A stretch of DNA of 64,000 bases from Bilabrum cf. latius. Lineage: Eukaryota > Bigyra: Bicosoecida > Bigyra > Bicosoecida. Position 1 is the stretch's first letter, and every line of letters starts with the position of its first letter. The notes beneath the pieces are model-generated. The model did no database searches. It saw only the letters and a program-made list of their open reading frames with translations, and was not told where the DNA came from. Shown one piece after another: positions 1-11,234 of the stretch. Where the stretch lies: assembly GCA_965178125.1 (NCBI GenBank), contig OZ237754.1, positions 992,001 through 1,056,000 on the forward strand, given 5' to 3'. The translations under genes and the position numbers were made by a program.

Positions 1-1
1 G

Positions 2-709
2 AGCCGTCTCCGTCAGAGATTTTAGTGGCAAGCCCCGGACTGTCGGACACCTCGTGCGGAGGGGCGACGACAGTCCTGGGGGGGGGCCGAGGCCACCGGT
101 CACTGGGACTACGCGGCGCAGAGGACCGTGAACGACAAGGTCATGAATAAGCTCGTGAAGAAGTTTGAGGATCGCGACGACGCCCGCGAGCGCGCGCTGA
201 AGAAGGCGCGGACCGAGGGCCCCAAAGCCGAGCCCCCGCACATGGTAGCCGAGCGGGAGGCAGGCAAGCCGCTCGACAAGTTTAGCCAGCAGGATTTGAT
301 CGATACTACACTTGCGCAGCGTTCCGCGGGCGGCAAGCTAGCTGTTGAGGGCATGTGGAAGATGCGTGTGGACTACGCGGAAGGGCTGGCCAGGAAAGCT
401 GCCAAGAGCTCACAACCTGCCGGTGGTCGCAAGCGCAAGCGGTCAGTCAAGACCGAGCTGGAGGGTGGCTCCATCATGATGCCCGAGTACTACGACGCGA
501 AAAACCTGAGAGGCTACGTGGACCAGGAGGTTAAGTAGCTAGCATCTGCCTCTTCTGCAGTGTTTAAGTCTATTTCAGGCATCACCTCTGCAGCAGATGG
601 CATCAAGGATGCAATGGCGCAGTTGCAGTCAGTTCCAGCAGGCACGGGACGCGGTCTACGGCGGAAAACCTCCGACGTGATGTCTCAACTCGCCAAAAAG
701 GTAGATTAA
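2..709 (+). CDS. 3' part of an unrecognised gene (left edge truncated)
   Basis: One frame is open from base 2 to a TAA at 707-709, with in-frame TAGs at 23-25 and 536-538 read as glutamine. The TAG at 23-25 could instead be the end of an intron (acceptor ttttag), so the true left boundary is uncertain. The product is charged and basic, with a lysine/arginine-rich stretch around 430-450 and probable helix; I recognise no domain. After the TAA the same frame stays open and protein-like to about 840, with one more TAG at 833-835. That could be readthrough, a mis-modelled intron, or chance. The gene itself is likely real because composition and frame continuity are good; its function is unknown. 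Confidence 0.45.
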
Positions 710-1977
710 TTGGCTGTAAGTGCGGAGGAAGCTGAGAAGCTCCGAGCTATTGCGACAGAAGCACTACGCAAGGCGACAGCTGCAAAGCCAGAAACCCTGC
801 TGAATGCTGAAGGGGCTGTGCCAGCTGAGCTCTAGAGCTAAATTGTTGCAGTTGGCCAACGTGACTTTTTTTAAATACACGATTATACAATTGGGACTGC
901 CTAACGCGAAGAATACACCGAATCACCAGCAGTGGACCTGATACAAGATGTCCGTCGCTGAGGTGAACGGCAAGCTGTGCTCCTTGCTCCCGCAATATCT
1001 GATGGACCACCCATCAAACACGCATGCAAATCGTCAATTAAACATTGTTTTGATGATATTAAAACTATAGGAGAGTAAACTAAGGCTGCAACTAGGGTCC
1101 AAAAGCTGCATGAGCAACATCCCATACATAGAGGTCGCCTGTTCGCAGGCAGAAATCACCCTATATTCAGCGCCCTGTATCTCAGTACGTACTTATGGTA
1201 TGAAAAAATGGAAATGTGCTGAAAGTTCGTCAGAAGGTGCTTGATTACTTGGGAACAATGCCGAATACGCTACTTTGGACATTTCGATTCTGTTGCGTGT
1301 ACTAGATCGGACTAAAATATCCCAGACTTAGAGGTTGCAACCCTACCCTCCCCAACCCCTCCATTCGTCCCCCCCCCCCACCCCACCCCTGCTCCCCCCC
1401 CTAGCTGCTCTCTCTCTTTCACTCCTCCGCATCGCTACGTCGCATCTGAGCCTGCTCCTCGAGCGGGTCCTGCGCCCACCGAGCGACCTCAATCTCAGAG
1501 ACCTTGCTGGCCTCACCAACCATGATTGCACGCGTGCCTGCCAGCCGTGGTGTGTCTTGCAGGCTCGGAGTTGCAGTTCGTATTGCGGCATGCAAGTACT
1601 TGGGGTGGGGGCGGCCCATTGCTGGCGGAGGAGGAAGCCCACGCCATCCCTGTCGCCGTCTTTCTCAGCAATTGTACCCGGCAGGGATAGCATCCAGTGC
1701 CACAGATCCAGCGACTATCCAGGATGCCTGGTTACCAAACCTCCCACCAATAACTCGTGATCTATAGCCATTACTGACTAATTCGTCCTACTGTAGTTTA
1801 AATACTTACTGCACAGCTTCATCCGCGTGTGTCTGTATCCGTATTCTGGAATCCGGATCCGGATGCGGCGGCGCACCGAAGTAGCTACAGCTAAAGCACC
1901 GGATTCCATTTACACCAGTGCACGCATGGATCCTGATCCGGACATGACCCGGCTCCTCCCGCGTTGCCGCGCCCTAC
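710..1977. other. Intergenic stretch, no gene firmly supported
   Basis: About 840-1330 is clearly more AT-rich than the flanking genes and holds nothing recognisable. 1360-1420 is C-rich with short poly-C runs. On the minus strand, 1619 down to 1419 is a 66-codon frame ending in TGA with fairly balanced amino-acid use, which might be a terminal exon, but no splice-linked upstream exon could be identified. 1850-1950 contains several copies of a TCCGGATCC/GATCCGG-like motif just beyond the 3' end of the minus-strand gene at 1978. Confidence 0.4.
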
Positions 1978-4900
1978 TCACTGCCTCGCACCGCTGCTGC
2001 CAGATCTATCCGATCCCGACAGACCTGGCCTATCCCCCCACTTACCCCCAGCGGCGGCAACAGAGCCGTCTCCCTCACCGTCGCCGTCCAAACCGTCCGC
2101 CTCGTCATCGTCCCACCCCCCGCCATCCTCCTCCTCACTCCCTCCTTCCTCTCCCCACTCGGCCTGATACAGCGGCAGGCCCCCCAGCGGGCCCGCCGTC
2201 GGCAGCGTGAAGGGCCCTGCCCCGGGCGCCCCAGGCGCGGTGGACCCGTGCGGTGCCTCTGGGTGCCTCTCGTGCTCGCCCAGGCTGCGGAGGGCGAGGG
2301 CGCTGGCCACGCGCCTGGTGACCCTCCTGCCCGTGCGCCCCGCCCACGTGTACCAGTCCTGCTCGTCGTACGCCTTGCCGTGCCCGTCCCCGTGTGCTGC
2401 GGGCAACAGTGCGTCCAAGGGATGCGCCAGCTCCCCGTCCACCTGCTCTCTGTCGCTGCCGCTCTAACTAACTACCCCGGCGGATGCCTCGGGCGCGGAC
2501 CGGCCACCGCCCTCACCCTGTTCGTGGGCAGCTGGGCCAGGGGTGGCACGCGGGCCAGCGCGGGAACGATCTGCCTGCTCGACTTCGATGTCGGCGCTTA
2601 ATCTGTCGGGTTCACGGCGAGCGGTAGCTGTGGAACTACTTGCCCCCAAAGCCAACGACGAGGGAGCAGACCCAGCCCGTGCCCTGGACCCTGCGCCCAA
2701 GGAAGTGGGCCTTCCACTTGGGTTCGCCGTGTCCACCCGCCCCTGCCTCCCCGCATCCGCCCCACCACCTGCCCCTGCCAATGCCCCTCCAACTCGCTAG
2801 TCCTGTTTCCTCGCTGTATCCCTTCTCGCCCTCATTTGCCGCTCGGCCGCCGTGGCCTCATGCACCCCCACCGGCTCGCGACCCTCGAGGCCAGAGGGCG
2901 AGGACGAGGACGAGGACACCTATCGCCCCCCGAGTGCCCTTGCCGCCGCCTAGTGCCCGGCTCCCGCCGCCCGGTCCTGTGCTCGCCTCACGCGCAGCAT
3001 CTCCTTCCTGGCGAGCACACGAGCCACACGCAGGGAGGCGATGCGGGGGCCCGCGATGGACGGACCAACCAGCGGGAATGCGGGCGGGTTCGCTCTGGCT
3101 GAAGCTGCGTTGGCTGAAGCTGCGTTGGCTGAAGCTGCGTTGGCTGAAGCTGAAGCAGACCCGGGCTGGCGGCTTGCTTCGCTCCTGGCTTGCGTGCCAG
3201 CCGCCTCCCGCCCGGACCTCCTCCCCTGCAGACCGCACACGCCCAGGGACAGCTCCCTGTAGGCCTGGAGCAGAGCCGCGCACGAAGAACAAGACGCACT
3301 GCTCCCATCGCGCGCCGCACCCACCCGGGCCCCCTGCATGGAAGGCACCCACACACCCGAGGCACGCGCCACCGCCGGCCAGCGCGCCCCCGTGTCCCGG
3401 AGGACCCACCCAAACCTTGGCTTGCCCCTCGTCTGCCCCGCACCGGCCCATGGCCCAGCTCCCCTCGATCGGCTGCCGCTCCCGAGGACAAGTGCGGCCG
3501 GCAGCACTGCCCCGGCCAGCGCCGCCACGAGAGGGGGCAGCTGCGGGGCGGGCTCGAGGGCAGCGAGGAGGGCGGGGGGCTGCGGGGCCAGGTCAGGGGC
3601 CCTGCCCTCCTCCATGCCGAAGACGCGTGGGGTGCCACTGCCGCTGCCGTGCCGACGCCGCTGCTGCGACTGCTGCGACTGCTGCCCCGGGCGCTGGGAG
3701 CTGATGCGATCATACTCGGCTTCGGACTGGTGGGCCAGGGCGAGGTGCATTGCGCTGCGGCGCGCGGCCTCGCTCCCCTTTCTGGCTGCACTCAGCAGCG
3801 CGCGGCGGTGCTCTGCCGCGGCGGTTTGGGCCTGGTGCATCGCACTGCGGCTGGTCGCGTGGTCTGGGCGCCCTAGCCTGTCGCGTGCCCCAAACGACGA
3901 TGAGGCTGCCTGGCCGTACATGCTGCGCACTGGGGGCGCGGGCAGCACGGGTATGCCGCGTCGCCTCATGACGGGGCCGAGGTGCCGCCGACGATAATGG
4001 CCATGTTCCCCGCTGCTTGACTCCTCCTCGTCGTCTACCTCTTGCTCGCTGCGATCCCTGCGATACATACCCCGCTGCTCGCCAAGCACAGGCGACGGGG
4101 GCCGGTTGGCGAGCAGCAGTATCCCGCATAGGTCTTCCCCAGAGAGGGACACGGGCACTGTGGGGACGGTCGCTACCTCTGCCTCGTCACGGGCCCCTGT
4201 GTATGGCTCCGTGCGTCCTTGTTCTCCGATGGCCCCGGGCGCTTGCTCCTGCTGTTGTGACGTGATCTCGGCCTCGCCATGTGCCCCTGATCCACGGCTG
4301 GGTGCATCCGCACCGCCAGCGACTTTACGAAGCGAAGGCTGCTGCTGTTCCCGAGTAGGGACTGCCTTGCCATCAGCCACATTGCGGACATCATCAGACA
4401 CTGCTTTTGCATCGCTGCTTGACGTGTTCGCGGGAGCTACCCTCTGCTGCGGAGGTGCAGCGGCTGTCCCAGCCTGCACTGCCATCCCCTACTCGTCCTC
4501 ACGATCACGCTCCTGCTGCCCCTTGGCACCCCGGGCCTCGTCCTCCTTTGTCCGGTGCCCTTTTCTCGCAACCGCTTCGTTGGCTGTGCCGTGGGTGCTT
4601 CCACCGACTCCGACCAGGGACTGGGGCTGGGGCTGGGGTGCGCCAGCATCTACATCCCCGACCCCGGTGTTTGCCTTCGCCCCGGGCCCGGATCCCGCTG
4701 CACTGCTCGCCGCAGGACCGGGGCCTGCGCCAGACTCCCGCCTGCCGCCCCCCGGGCTGGTGGCTCGCACGGGTGCAGCGGCTGCTCCGTGGGGGGGCGG
4801 CTTATGATGTTCCCTAGCGTTGGACCCACGCCCGTGTTCTCCAGAGACCCCCTCCTGGAGTGCAGCAACCCCCCGCAGCACCCCTGCCAGCTCCAGCTCC

Positions 4901-7317
4901 GCCGCAGCCACGGCCTCGCACGCCTCCCTGGCGCCCCTCCGCATCCACGGGGCCAGCGCCAGCAGCAGTACCGGGGCTGGGAGGATCGCACCGGCTCGGG
5001 CCAGGGTCAGAGCGACGTCAACGGCATCGAGGGGGGGCTGGCCCTGCTTAAAGATGCTGGTGCTGCTTCCGTTGCGCTCCCCCTCTGCACCTGGCCTGGC
5101 TCGATGCGGCCCGGACCTCTTGGGCACGCGCTGTTCCTCCTCCTCCTACTCCTCCTACTATTCCTCGTCCTCGTCATCCTCATCGCTGGAAGACCACCAG
5201 GACCACAGCCACTGATAGTCCCGCACGCCGTCCACCGGTGCATCCGAGCCGCGCAGCAGGCCCAGCAGCTTGTCACCGGCACCTCTTGCATCCTCATCCT
5301 CCTCTTCTTCCTCCTCGACACTCTCCTCCTAATCTTCGCCATTGTCATCATCATCGTCACCCGCCCCCCTCCAAAACCAGTACCCTTTATTCTTTCTCTC
5401 CACCCCCCTGGAAGCACGGCTCTTGTCTCTTGCCTCGCCGCCCTCGTCCTGCGCCCCACTGCTGTCATCATCGTCATTGCCACTACCTTCACTGTCTTCG
5501 TCATCATTGCTGCTGCTCCAGAACCACCCAGAGCTTTTCTTGGGCTTTGAGTTTAGCTTGGGATTGGGCTCCTCCGAAGCCCCATGCGTGGGATCTCGAG
5601 CGCCTCTCGCGGCCCCCCTCCCTGCCGGTGGCCGCACAGCACCGTGAGGGGGGCCCTCGGCTTCGAGACGCCCGAGCAGCACCAGCGGGGACTCTGCCAA
5701 CGGGGGAAACAACTCGTTTACCGGGCCTTCCCCTCCCCGCTGCCCCCTTTGTCCACCTACGCTCTTCTTTGCCCCCGCCTTCCCACTGCCCCGCTCCTGG
5801 TCCTGGTCCTGTCCCTGGCCCTGTTCCTGGTCCTGGTCCTAGCCCTGTTCCTCCAGAGCCGCAGAGGGCACCGACGCGGCCCGCACAACACTCCCGCCGC
5901 TCCGCGATGCTTCCCCCCCTACTCCACCCTCTTTGCTCACATGCACCCCACCGTCAAGCTGGGGACCACCCCTCGGCTGCCACCCCCAGTGCAAGCCCCC
6001 GATCGCCACGCTGGGTGACAGCGCCAGCGCCAGGGCGGCTGCACAGCCACTGGGCGCTTCCCACTCGCCCGCCCCCATGCCCGGCGCACCATCCTAGTGC
6101 ACTGCACTGCCCAGTTCAGCCACCGCCCGCTCCATCTGCGCCCGCGCCATCACCACCGCGCTCACGTACCGCCCGACTGCCCTCGCCGCGCCCTCCGCCC
6201 GCACCACAGCTGCCGCCACGCTGGGATCCTCGAAGGCGAGCGGCAGCTGCAGGCGGCTGCGCAGAGCCCGAGCCCCGGCCCGGCCCCACGCTGCGGTCTT
6301 CCTCTTCTACTTCTTCTGCATCTCCTTGGGCCCTCCGCCTTGTCCTTGTCCCGCACCTGCTGCACCGCTGCCTCCCAGCCCCTCCAGCAGCTGCCCAAGA
6401 GAGAGTCCCGCCAGCTCAGAGGCGGGGCCACGGGATCTGGTCTCCTCCCCCCCTGTCGCTGCCTGGCCAGATGCGCCCTGTTGCGATGCATGTGCACCAT
6501 CCCCGACGTCTGCTCTCCCATCTGCTCCTGACCCCGCCCCAACCGCGTCCATCTACTTTTCCTACTCACTCGTAGCCGCCCGCATGCGGGCTGCCTCCTC
6601 CTTACCGAGCAGGTACTCCACGGAAACCGCCCCCCCTTTAGAGGCGCTGCCCTTGGCCTTATTGACCGTGTCCACGCACAGCTGCGCCAGCTCCCACGCG
6701 TCCTGGGTCATGCCCCGCTTGAGGAAGGACCGGCACACGGCCCGCAGCTTGTCCGTCTTGGTGGCTGCCGCCTCGCCCCCTAGGTCCTTGCCGATGTACC
6801 GCCGGGCAAGCTTGCGGGCGTTTTCCTCCTCCTTGAAGTGAAGGTAAAACTCTACCCACAGGGGGGTGTCATACCGGAACGACTCCCCGAACGCCCGCAC
6901 GATGTCGTACCTGAACCAGTACACGTAGATCTTGCCCGTCAGGCAGAGCTGCACCACCTGCCCCGTCGTGATCGTGCCCGTGTACACCCAGCGGAACGTC
7001 GTTGTGTCCATCTCCATGACGCAATCCGGGGAGCGCCCGTCAGGCAGCGGGCCAAAGTAGGCGCGCACGGGGTTCTCCTCGTCCGACGGCTCGATCTCCA
7101 GAGTGAGCAGCTGCCGCTCACCGCCCCCGTCGGGACATACGCGGAACTGCAGCGAGCCCTTGTAGGTTGGTTCCCCTTTGCGATACGCAAACTTTAGAAA
7201 CCTTGCGCTCTGCAACCACAGAAAGAACGGAACTAGTGGCATAAAAACTCGTGACAATACCTTGTCGTTCTAGCCTACCTCGAGTGATCGTCTAGTTGAG
7301 AGTGGGGTCAGCCACAT
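1978..7317 (-). CDS. Large protein of unknown function with acidic and Q-rich repeats (14 in-frame TAG codons)
   Basis: Not recognised. Exon 1 is proposed at 7317-7279 (13 codons), with a 69-bp GT-AG intron and a pyrimidine-rich acceptor. Exon 2 runs 7209-1978 in one frame to TGA, giving about 1,756 residues. The frame is interrupted only by 14 TAGs, at codons starting (high coordinate) 6564, 6555, 6309, 6096, 5841, 5331, 5160, 5157, 5148, 4491, 2952, 2922, 2799 and 2466. The first ~240 residues look like a folded domain (beta-rich, then a helical segment). The rest is low-complexity: an alternating D-Q/E-Q tract near 5840-5790, acidic runs near 5500-5150, a hydrophobic segment near 5000-4950, and an A-N-A-A-S repeat from a 15-bp DNA repeat at 3100-3150. 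The alternating Q tract is key evidence that TAG encodes glutamine. Nuclear or scaffold roles are possible but only guesses. Confidence 0.7.
3098..3155. repeat. Short tandem repeat, 15-bp unit, inside the gene at 1978-7317
   Basis: Near-perfect tandem copies of a 15-bp unit (gctgcgttggctgaa) lie here. On the coding minus strand they specify repeated serine/alanine/asparagine pentapeptides. The unit is a multiple of three, so copy-number change keeps the frame. Confidence 0.85.
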
Positions 7318-7971
7318 GGCCCCAAAAGAGAAGTGTGACTATAAAAATACTATTACTAAACATAGAGGCAGAAATTCCATTTCAAATCGTGCTCTAAAGG
7401 CTGATAATCTGACACGATTGTATGCTACCATCAGCGAACACCACCGGACATCCGTGCGGTACCGAAATTGGGCATGGTTGCGGCCAGCTACAGGTAGGCA
7501 CCCATACTATTTCGATTGCATCCTAGACGAGCTCATTCTATTCTAGTGGCGCACTTCAAACCAGTGGACCGGTGGCATGAGACCCAGCATGGTCACTCAC
7601 TTCTCTCGAGTCCTCTTCCCAGCCCTTTGAACGACCCAAATCGACCTTGTCCGGCAGGGACTCAGCCTTTTCTACCGGCATGCCAAAGGAACAATCTCGA
7701 AATCGAACGGTTGGCTTGATATTAGGAAGGGTTGACAGCTTGCGTGGCAGTTGCACAGTGACGAGTGACATGATGAGTAGATCAACCTGCAGATGGAATT
7801 TGAACAAGATTTTGGTAATTCATTCCCCCACTCAGAAGCGCTGATCGCAGTGGTTCTAGTCCGCACAACACCAAAATCAGCCGTCCGTGACACAGAGCCC
7901 ATGCAGCCCAGCACCACCAAGAAGGCCGGTCATCCACACTACCAGTGGTGGGTGGCACTGGCAGCCAGCCC
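7318..7971. other. Intergenic, no gene seen
   Basis: The 654 bp lie upstream of the minus-strand gene starting at 7317 and downstream of the carrier gene ending at 7972. It is less GC-rich than the genes. Only short, compositionally unconvincing frames occur on either strand. It presumably holds the promoter of the first gene and the 3' UTR of the carrier. Confidence 0.6.
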
Positions 7972-9084
7972 TCACCGCCCCGAGGGCACCTGGATCGTGT
8001 CGGTCAGGGCCGACCGCAGCACATCATACAGCACGAACTGCGCAGAAGCGGCCGGAGCCAGCTTCAGCACGTTCACCCAGAACCCCCTGTAGAGGGACAG
8101 AGCCCCCTCCTCCTGCACCACGTGCCACAGCACGCGAGCCCAACGGGGACGCCACGAGAGCCGCCCCTTGGCCCCGGAACCCCCATCACTCCCCACACCG
8201 GATCCACTCGCCACATCAAGATCGATGGCCTTGGGCAGCACGGGTGACCTCTCTAGCTCGAGCCTCCTGCGCAGCGTGTCCAGGGGGTAGGTCAGCGAGG
8301 CACCGGCCACCGCGGCGCTCAGGCCAACGGCTAGCCTGGAGAGGGGGAACCACCACTGGCGCCGCGCGTGCTCGTTCTGCGGAACCATGGACCGGAAGGC
8401 GTCGTAGCTTGCGTACGAGACCCCCAGCAGCGGCGGGAGGCCCAGCAGCGAGGGAGTGAGGCCGCGGTAGAGGGCCGCAGGTCCGCCCGCCCGCAGGTTC
8501 TGCGCCCAGCAGTCGGCGATGCCGGCGATGGAGCGCCGCCCGCCCGTCAGAGTGACGTCGGCACTGATCTGCGTGCGGGCCAGTTCCAGCGGGTAGAGCA
8601 GCACCAGAGTCGAGGCGCCGGAGCACACGCCGGTGGCCAGCCGCCGGAAGAAACGCCCTGTGGACGGCTGGCGTCGCTTGCTGTCGCCAAACACGGGCCC
8701 CCAAAGGTTAAAAAAAACAAAGTTGAGGGAAGCCTACGGGATGACCCGCATGACGTTTGTACCGTTGCCGCGCCACAGGCCCAACGCGCCCTCCGTCCGC
8801 CAAATTGCCTTGAGCGCGTGTCTCGCCGTGGTCACAGACGCCTGAAACCCGCGCGGCTTGGAAGTCCCAGCCCCTTCCAGCGCCCTTGGCACCATCGGAG
8901 CGACTTGCAGCAGTATTTTGATTCGAGCCAGCGGGGCTACCAGGGTTTTAGAGGCTGCCACCGCGCCTCCGCCAGCCGCAAGCTGCAGAGAGAGACGCGA
9001 AAACCACTCGGTAGGGACGTCTACGGTTCGATGCGCGGTTCGACGCCGGCGCTTGGCAGAGTTAAGTGGTTGACGCTCGTTCAT
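7972..9084 (-). CDS. Mitochondrial carrier family (SLC25-like) protein
   Basis: A single-exon frame of 370 residues ends in TGA, with one in-frame TAG at codon 117 (8736-8734). It has three mitochondrial-carrier repeats. The second and third contain Y-P-L-E-x-A-R and Y-P-L-D-x-x-R-R. The first reads P-L-A-R-I-K, with alanine where the family motif P-x-[DE]-x-x-[KR] needs an acidic residue, so the matrix salt-bridge network may be altered. The TAG follows R-V-I-P and precedes A-S-L-N-F, equivalent to [10 protein letters not shown] of the ADP/ATP carrier encoded next door. Without TAG readthrough the protein would lose repeats 2 and 3. Substrate is unknown; the ADP/ATP hallmark R-R-R-M-M-M is absent. 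It is divergent from the ADP/ATP carrier gene. Confidence 0.88.
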
Positions 9085-9253
9085 GACTGCAATCGCATGG
9101 CCAATAGTCCACTTTTATGCCAACTTTGACTGTTGAACATTTTTCTACGATGTGACGAGTCTCATGTACCGTGCTGTTAGATAGATTAAACCAGAATCGC
9201 GCCACCGGTTCCCTGCTGGCGCTGCGATCGCCAGTTGCGGAGTAAGGAGAAGC
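9085..9253. promoter_or_regulatory. Short divergent promoter region between two mitochondrial carrier genes
   Basis: The start codons of the carrier (minus, 9084) and the ADP/ATP carrier (plus, 9254) are 169 bp apart, head to head. Both 5' UTRs and promoters must fit here, or reach into the genes. I see no convincing TATA box. Co-regulation is inference from spacing and shared function. Confidence 0.5.
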
Positions 9254-10709
9254 ATGCCCAAGAAGCAGTTCGAGCCCGTGCAGTTCCTTAAGGATTTGGC
9301 CGCTGGTGGCGTGGCCGGTGGCATCTCCAAGACCGTGGTGGCCCCCATCGAGCGCGTGAAGCTTATCCTTCAGGTGAGACGCAAGATCATGTTTTCGGCT
9401 GGCCTTGCCTCTGTTCTGACCCCGCTAAACCAGTGTTTGCCAGCCATTATTGAAGGTATTATAATCCATTGCATGCTCCAGTATAGAATTCGGTATTGCT
9501 TAGGCTTGACTCTGAGAGATTGGCCCCAAGATGCATCTTGTCGTGCCAACGCACTGGCATCTCAGCACGATGGCTAGCACCAGCTGGGACCCCGTGTCAA
9601 TGCATCCGTTGTGTGTATTTTTGAGCTGTTTCAAATATTTGTGTGTTGCATATCAGAATTAGGGGCAAGCTGGGCCTGACTTGGACTCGTACATGTCATG
9701 ACCATACCACAGCGGAACACGTAGCCGTCGCTTCGAAGCGACGGATGTCGGTCGGGATACCGCTGACCACATAGACTTGCAAATTCATGTACTGTCTATG
9801 TGCCTCGATGCTCTGCTGCTGTCTACGAAAAGCTGAAACGTACGTTGAGCGCGTGCGGGGTTCCATCTGCTTCTTCCCTTCCATCTGCTTCAATGTCTGT
9901 TCTCGCAGGTCCAGGATGGTGCCAAGAACATCACCGAGGACAAGAAGTACAAGGGAATCGTGGATGCATTCCGCCGCATCCCCCAGGAGCAGGGCTTCGC
10001 CTCCTTCTGGCGCGGGAACATGGCCAACATCATCCGGTACTTCCCCACTCAGGCGCTCAACTTCGCCTTCAAGGACACCTACAAGGAGATCTTCCTGGCC
10101 GGTGTGGACAAGAAGAAGCAGTTCTGGCGGTTCTTCGCCGGTAACCTGGCATCTGGTGGCGCCGCCGGTGGCACCTCACTGCTGTTCGTGTACCCCCTCG
10201 ATTTCGCCCGTACCCGCCTCGCCGCCGACATGGGCAAGGGCGCCTCGGACCGCCAGTTCGCCGGCCTCGGCGACTGCATCAGCAAGATCTACAAGGCTGA
10301 CGGCATGGCCGGCCTGTACCAGGGCTTCGGCGTGTCGCTGGGCGGCATCATCGTGTACCGGGCCTCTTTCTTCGGCGGGTACGACACCGCCAAGGGCATG
10401 CTGCCCGACAACGTCAAGAACAACATCATCGTGCAGTGGGCCGTGGCCCAGACCGTGACCACCGCCGCTGGCATCATCTCGTACCCCTTCGACACCGTGC
10501 GTCGCCGCATGATGATGCAGTCGGGCGCGGGCAAGGAGCGCCTGTACACTGGCACTCTGGACTGCTGGCGCAAGATCGCCTCCCAGGAGGGCCCCGGTGC
10601 CTTCTTCAAGGGCGCCTTCTCCAACGTGCTGCGTGGCACTGGTGGCGCCATCGTGCTGGTCATGTACGACCAGATCAAGCTGCTCATGGCCGCTAACGAC
10701 GGCAAGTAA
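9254..10709 (+). CDS. Mitochondrial ADP/ATP carrier (adenine nucleotide translocase)
   Basis: It exchanges cytosolic ADP for matrix ATP across the inner mitochondrial membrane. Two exons, 9254-9373 and 9909-10709, flank a 535-bp GT-AG intron, giving 306 residues and a TAA stop. Three carrier repeats have intact signature motifs ([21 protein letters not shown]). The ADP/ATP-specific R-R-R-M-M-M lies in the third repeat. Length matches the animal/fungal/protist type. All 15 glutamines are CAG and there is no TAG, unlike most genes here; a highly expressed gene might avoid the reassigned codon. An in-frame TGA follows the TAA after three codons. The start is the first ATG, in a typical M-P-K-K context, and the homologous C-terminus fits the TAA. 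Confidence 0.97.
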
Positions 10710-11234
10710 GTCTTCTTTTGAGAGCGAGGATGACCAGAGAGCAAGGGGAGGAGGATGGGGGTTGCGTGGAGGGAAAGGGTTTCAGCAGCGGGGGCACGGG
10801 TGGGGGATGCGTGGGTGTGGGAGACGACGGCGACGGAGCGACTACCCGTTGGCGGTAGGTCGCTCCGAGCCGCGGTGGTGGCGGGCGAGCGATGCATCCG
10901 ATCGATGGTTCGGGTGCCATGAGAGTGGGCGGGTGTGTGTCTGAGGGAGAGTGTACATTGCACAGCAATATCGTTTTGCCCCCGATCGATTTTCCCGCAT
11001 GTAAGGTCAGTGTGGCACAACCTTCTTGGTGCTGGTGGATTTGCCGATCCGATCCTCTCGAATCGTGTGACGAGCTGAGTCGACCCCGACTTTTTTTCTG
11101 ATTTCTTGTGCACCGGCCGACCGGACCGGGTACTGATCGGCACAGCCGATCACAACCATCGCGACTTTCCAGCGCGTTGCAACCCACGACACCTTATTGC
11201 GATATATATTTCTGTTTTGGAAACCGGCTGAGGT
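10710..11234. other. Intergenic: 3' UTR of ADP/ATP carrier and upstream region of Cdc14 gene
   Basis: The 525 bp show no coding signal. The first ~150 bp are G-rich. TCCGATC/GATCGAT-like words occur at about 10890-10920, 10980-10995 and 11040-11060. An AT-rich patch (tatatata-like) sits at 11195-11215, about 20-40 bp before the Cdc14 start codon, and could be part of its promoter. Confidence 0.5.

Noticed and set aside
1335-1760. Plus-strand 141-codon frame
   Set aside because: Poly-Pro/Ser from a C-rich simple tract; no conserved features and no supporting splice sites.
5238-6575. A 445-codon plus-strand frame rich in Pro/His/Ser
   Set aside because: It is antisense to the TAG-containing gene at 1978-7317 and is a composition artefact.
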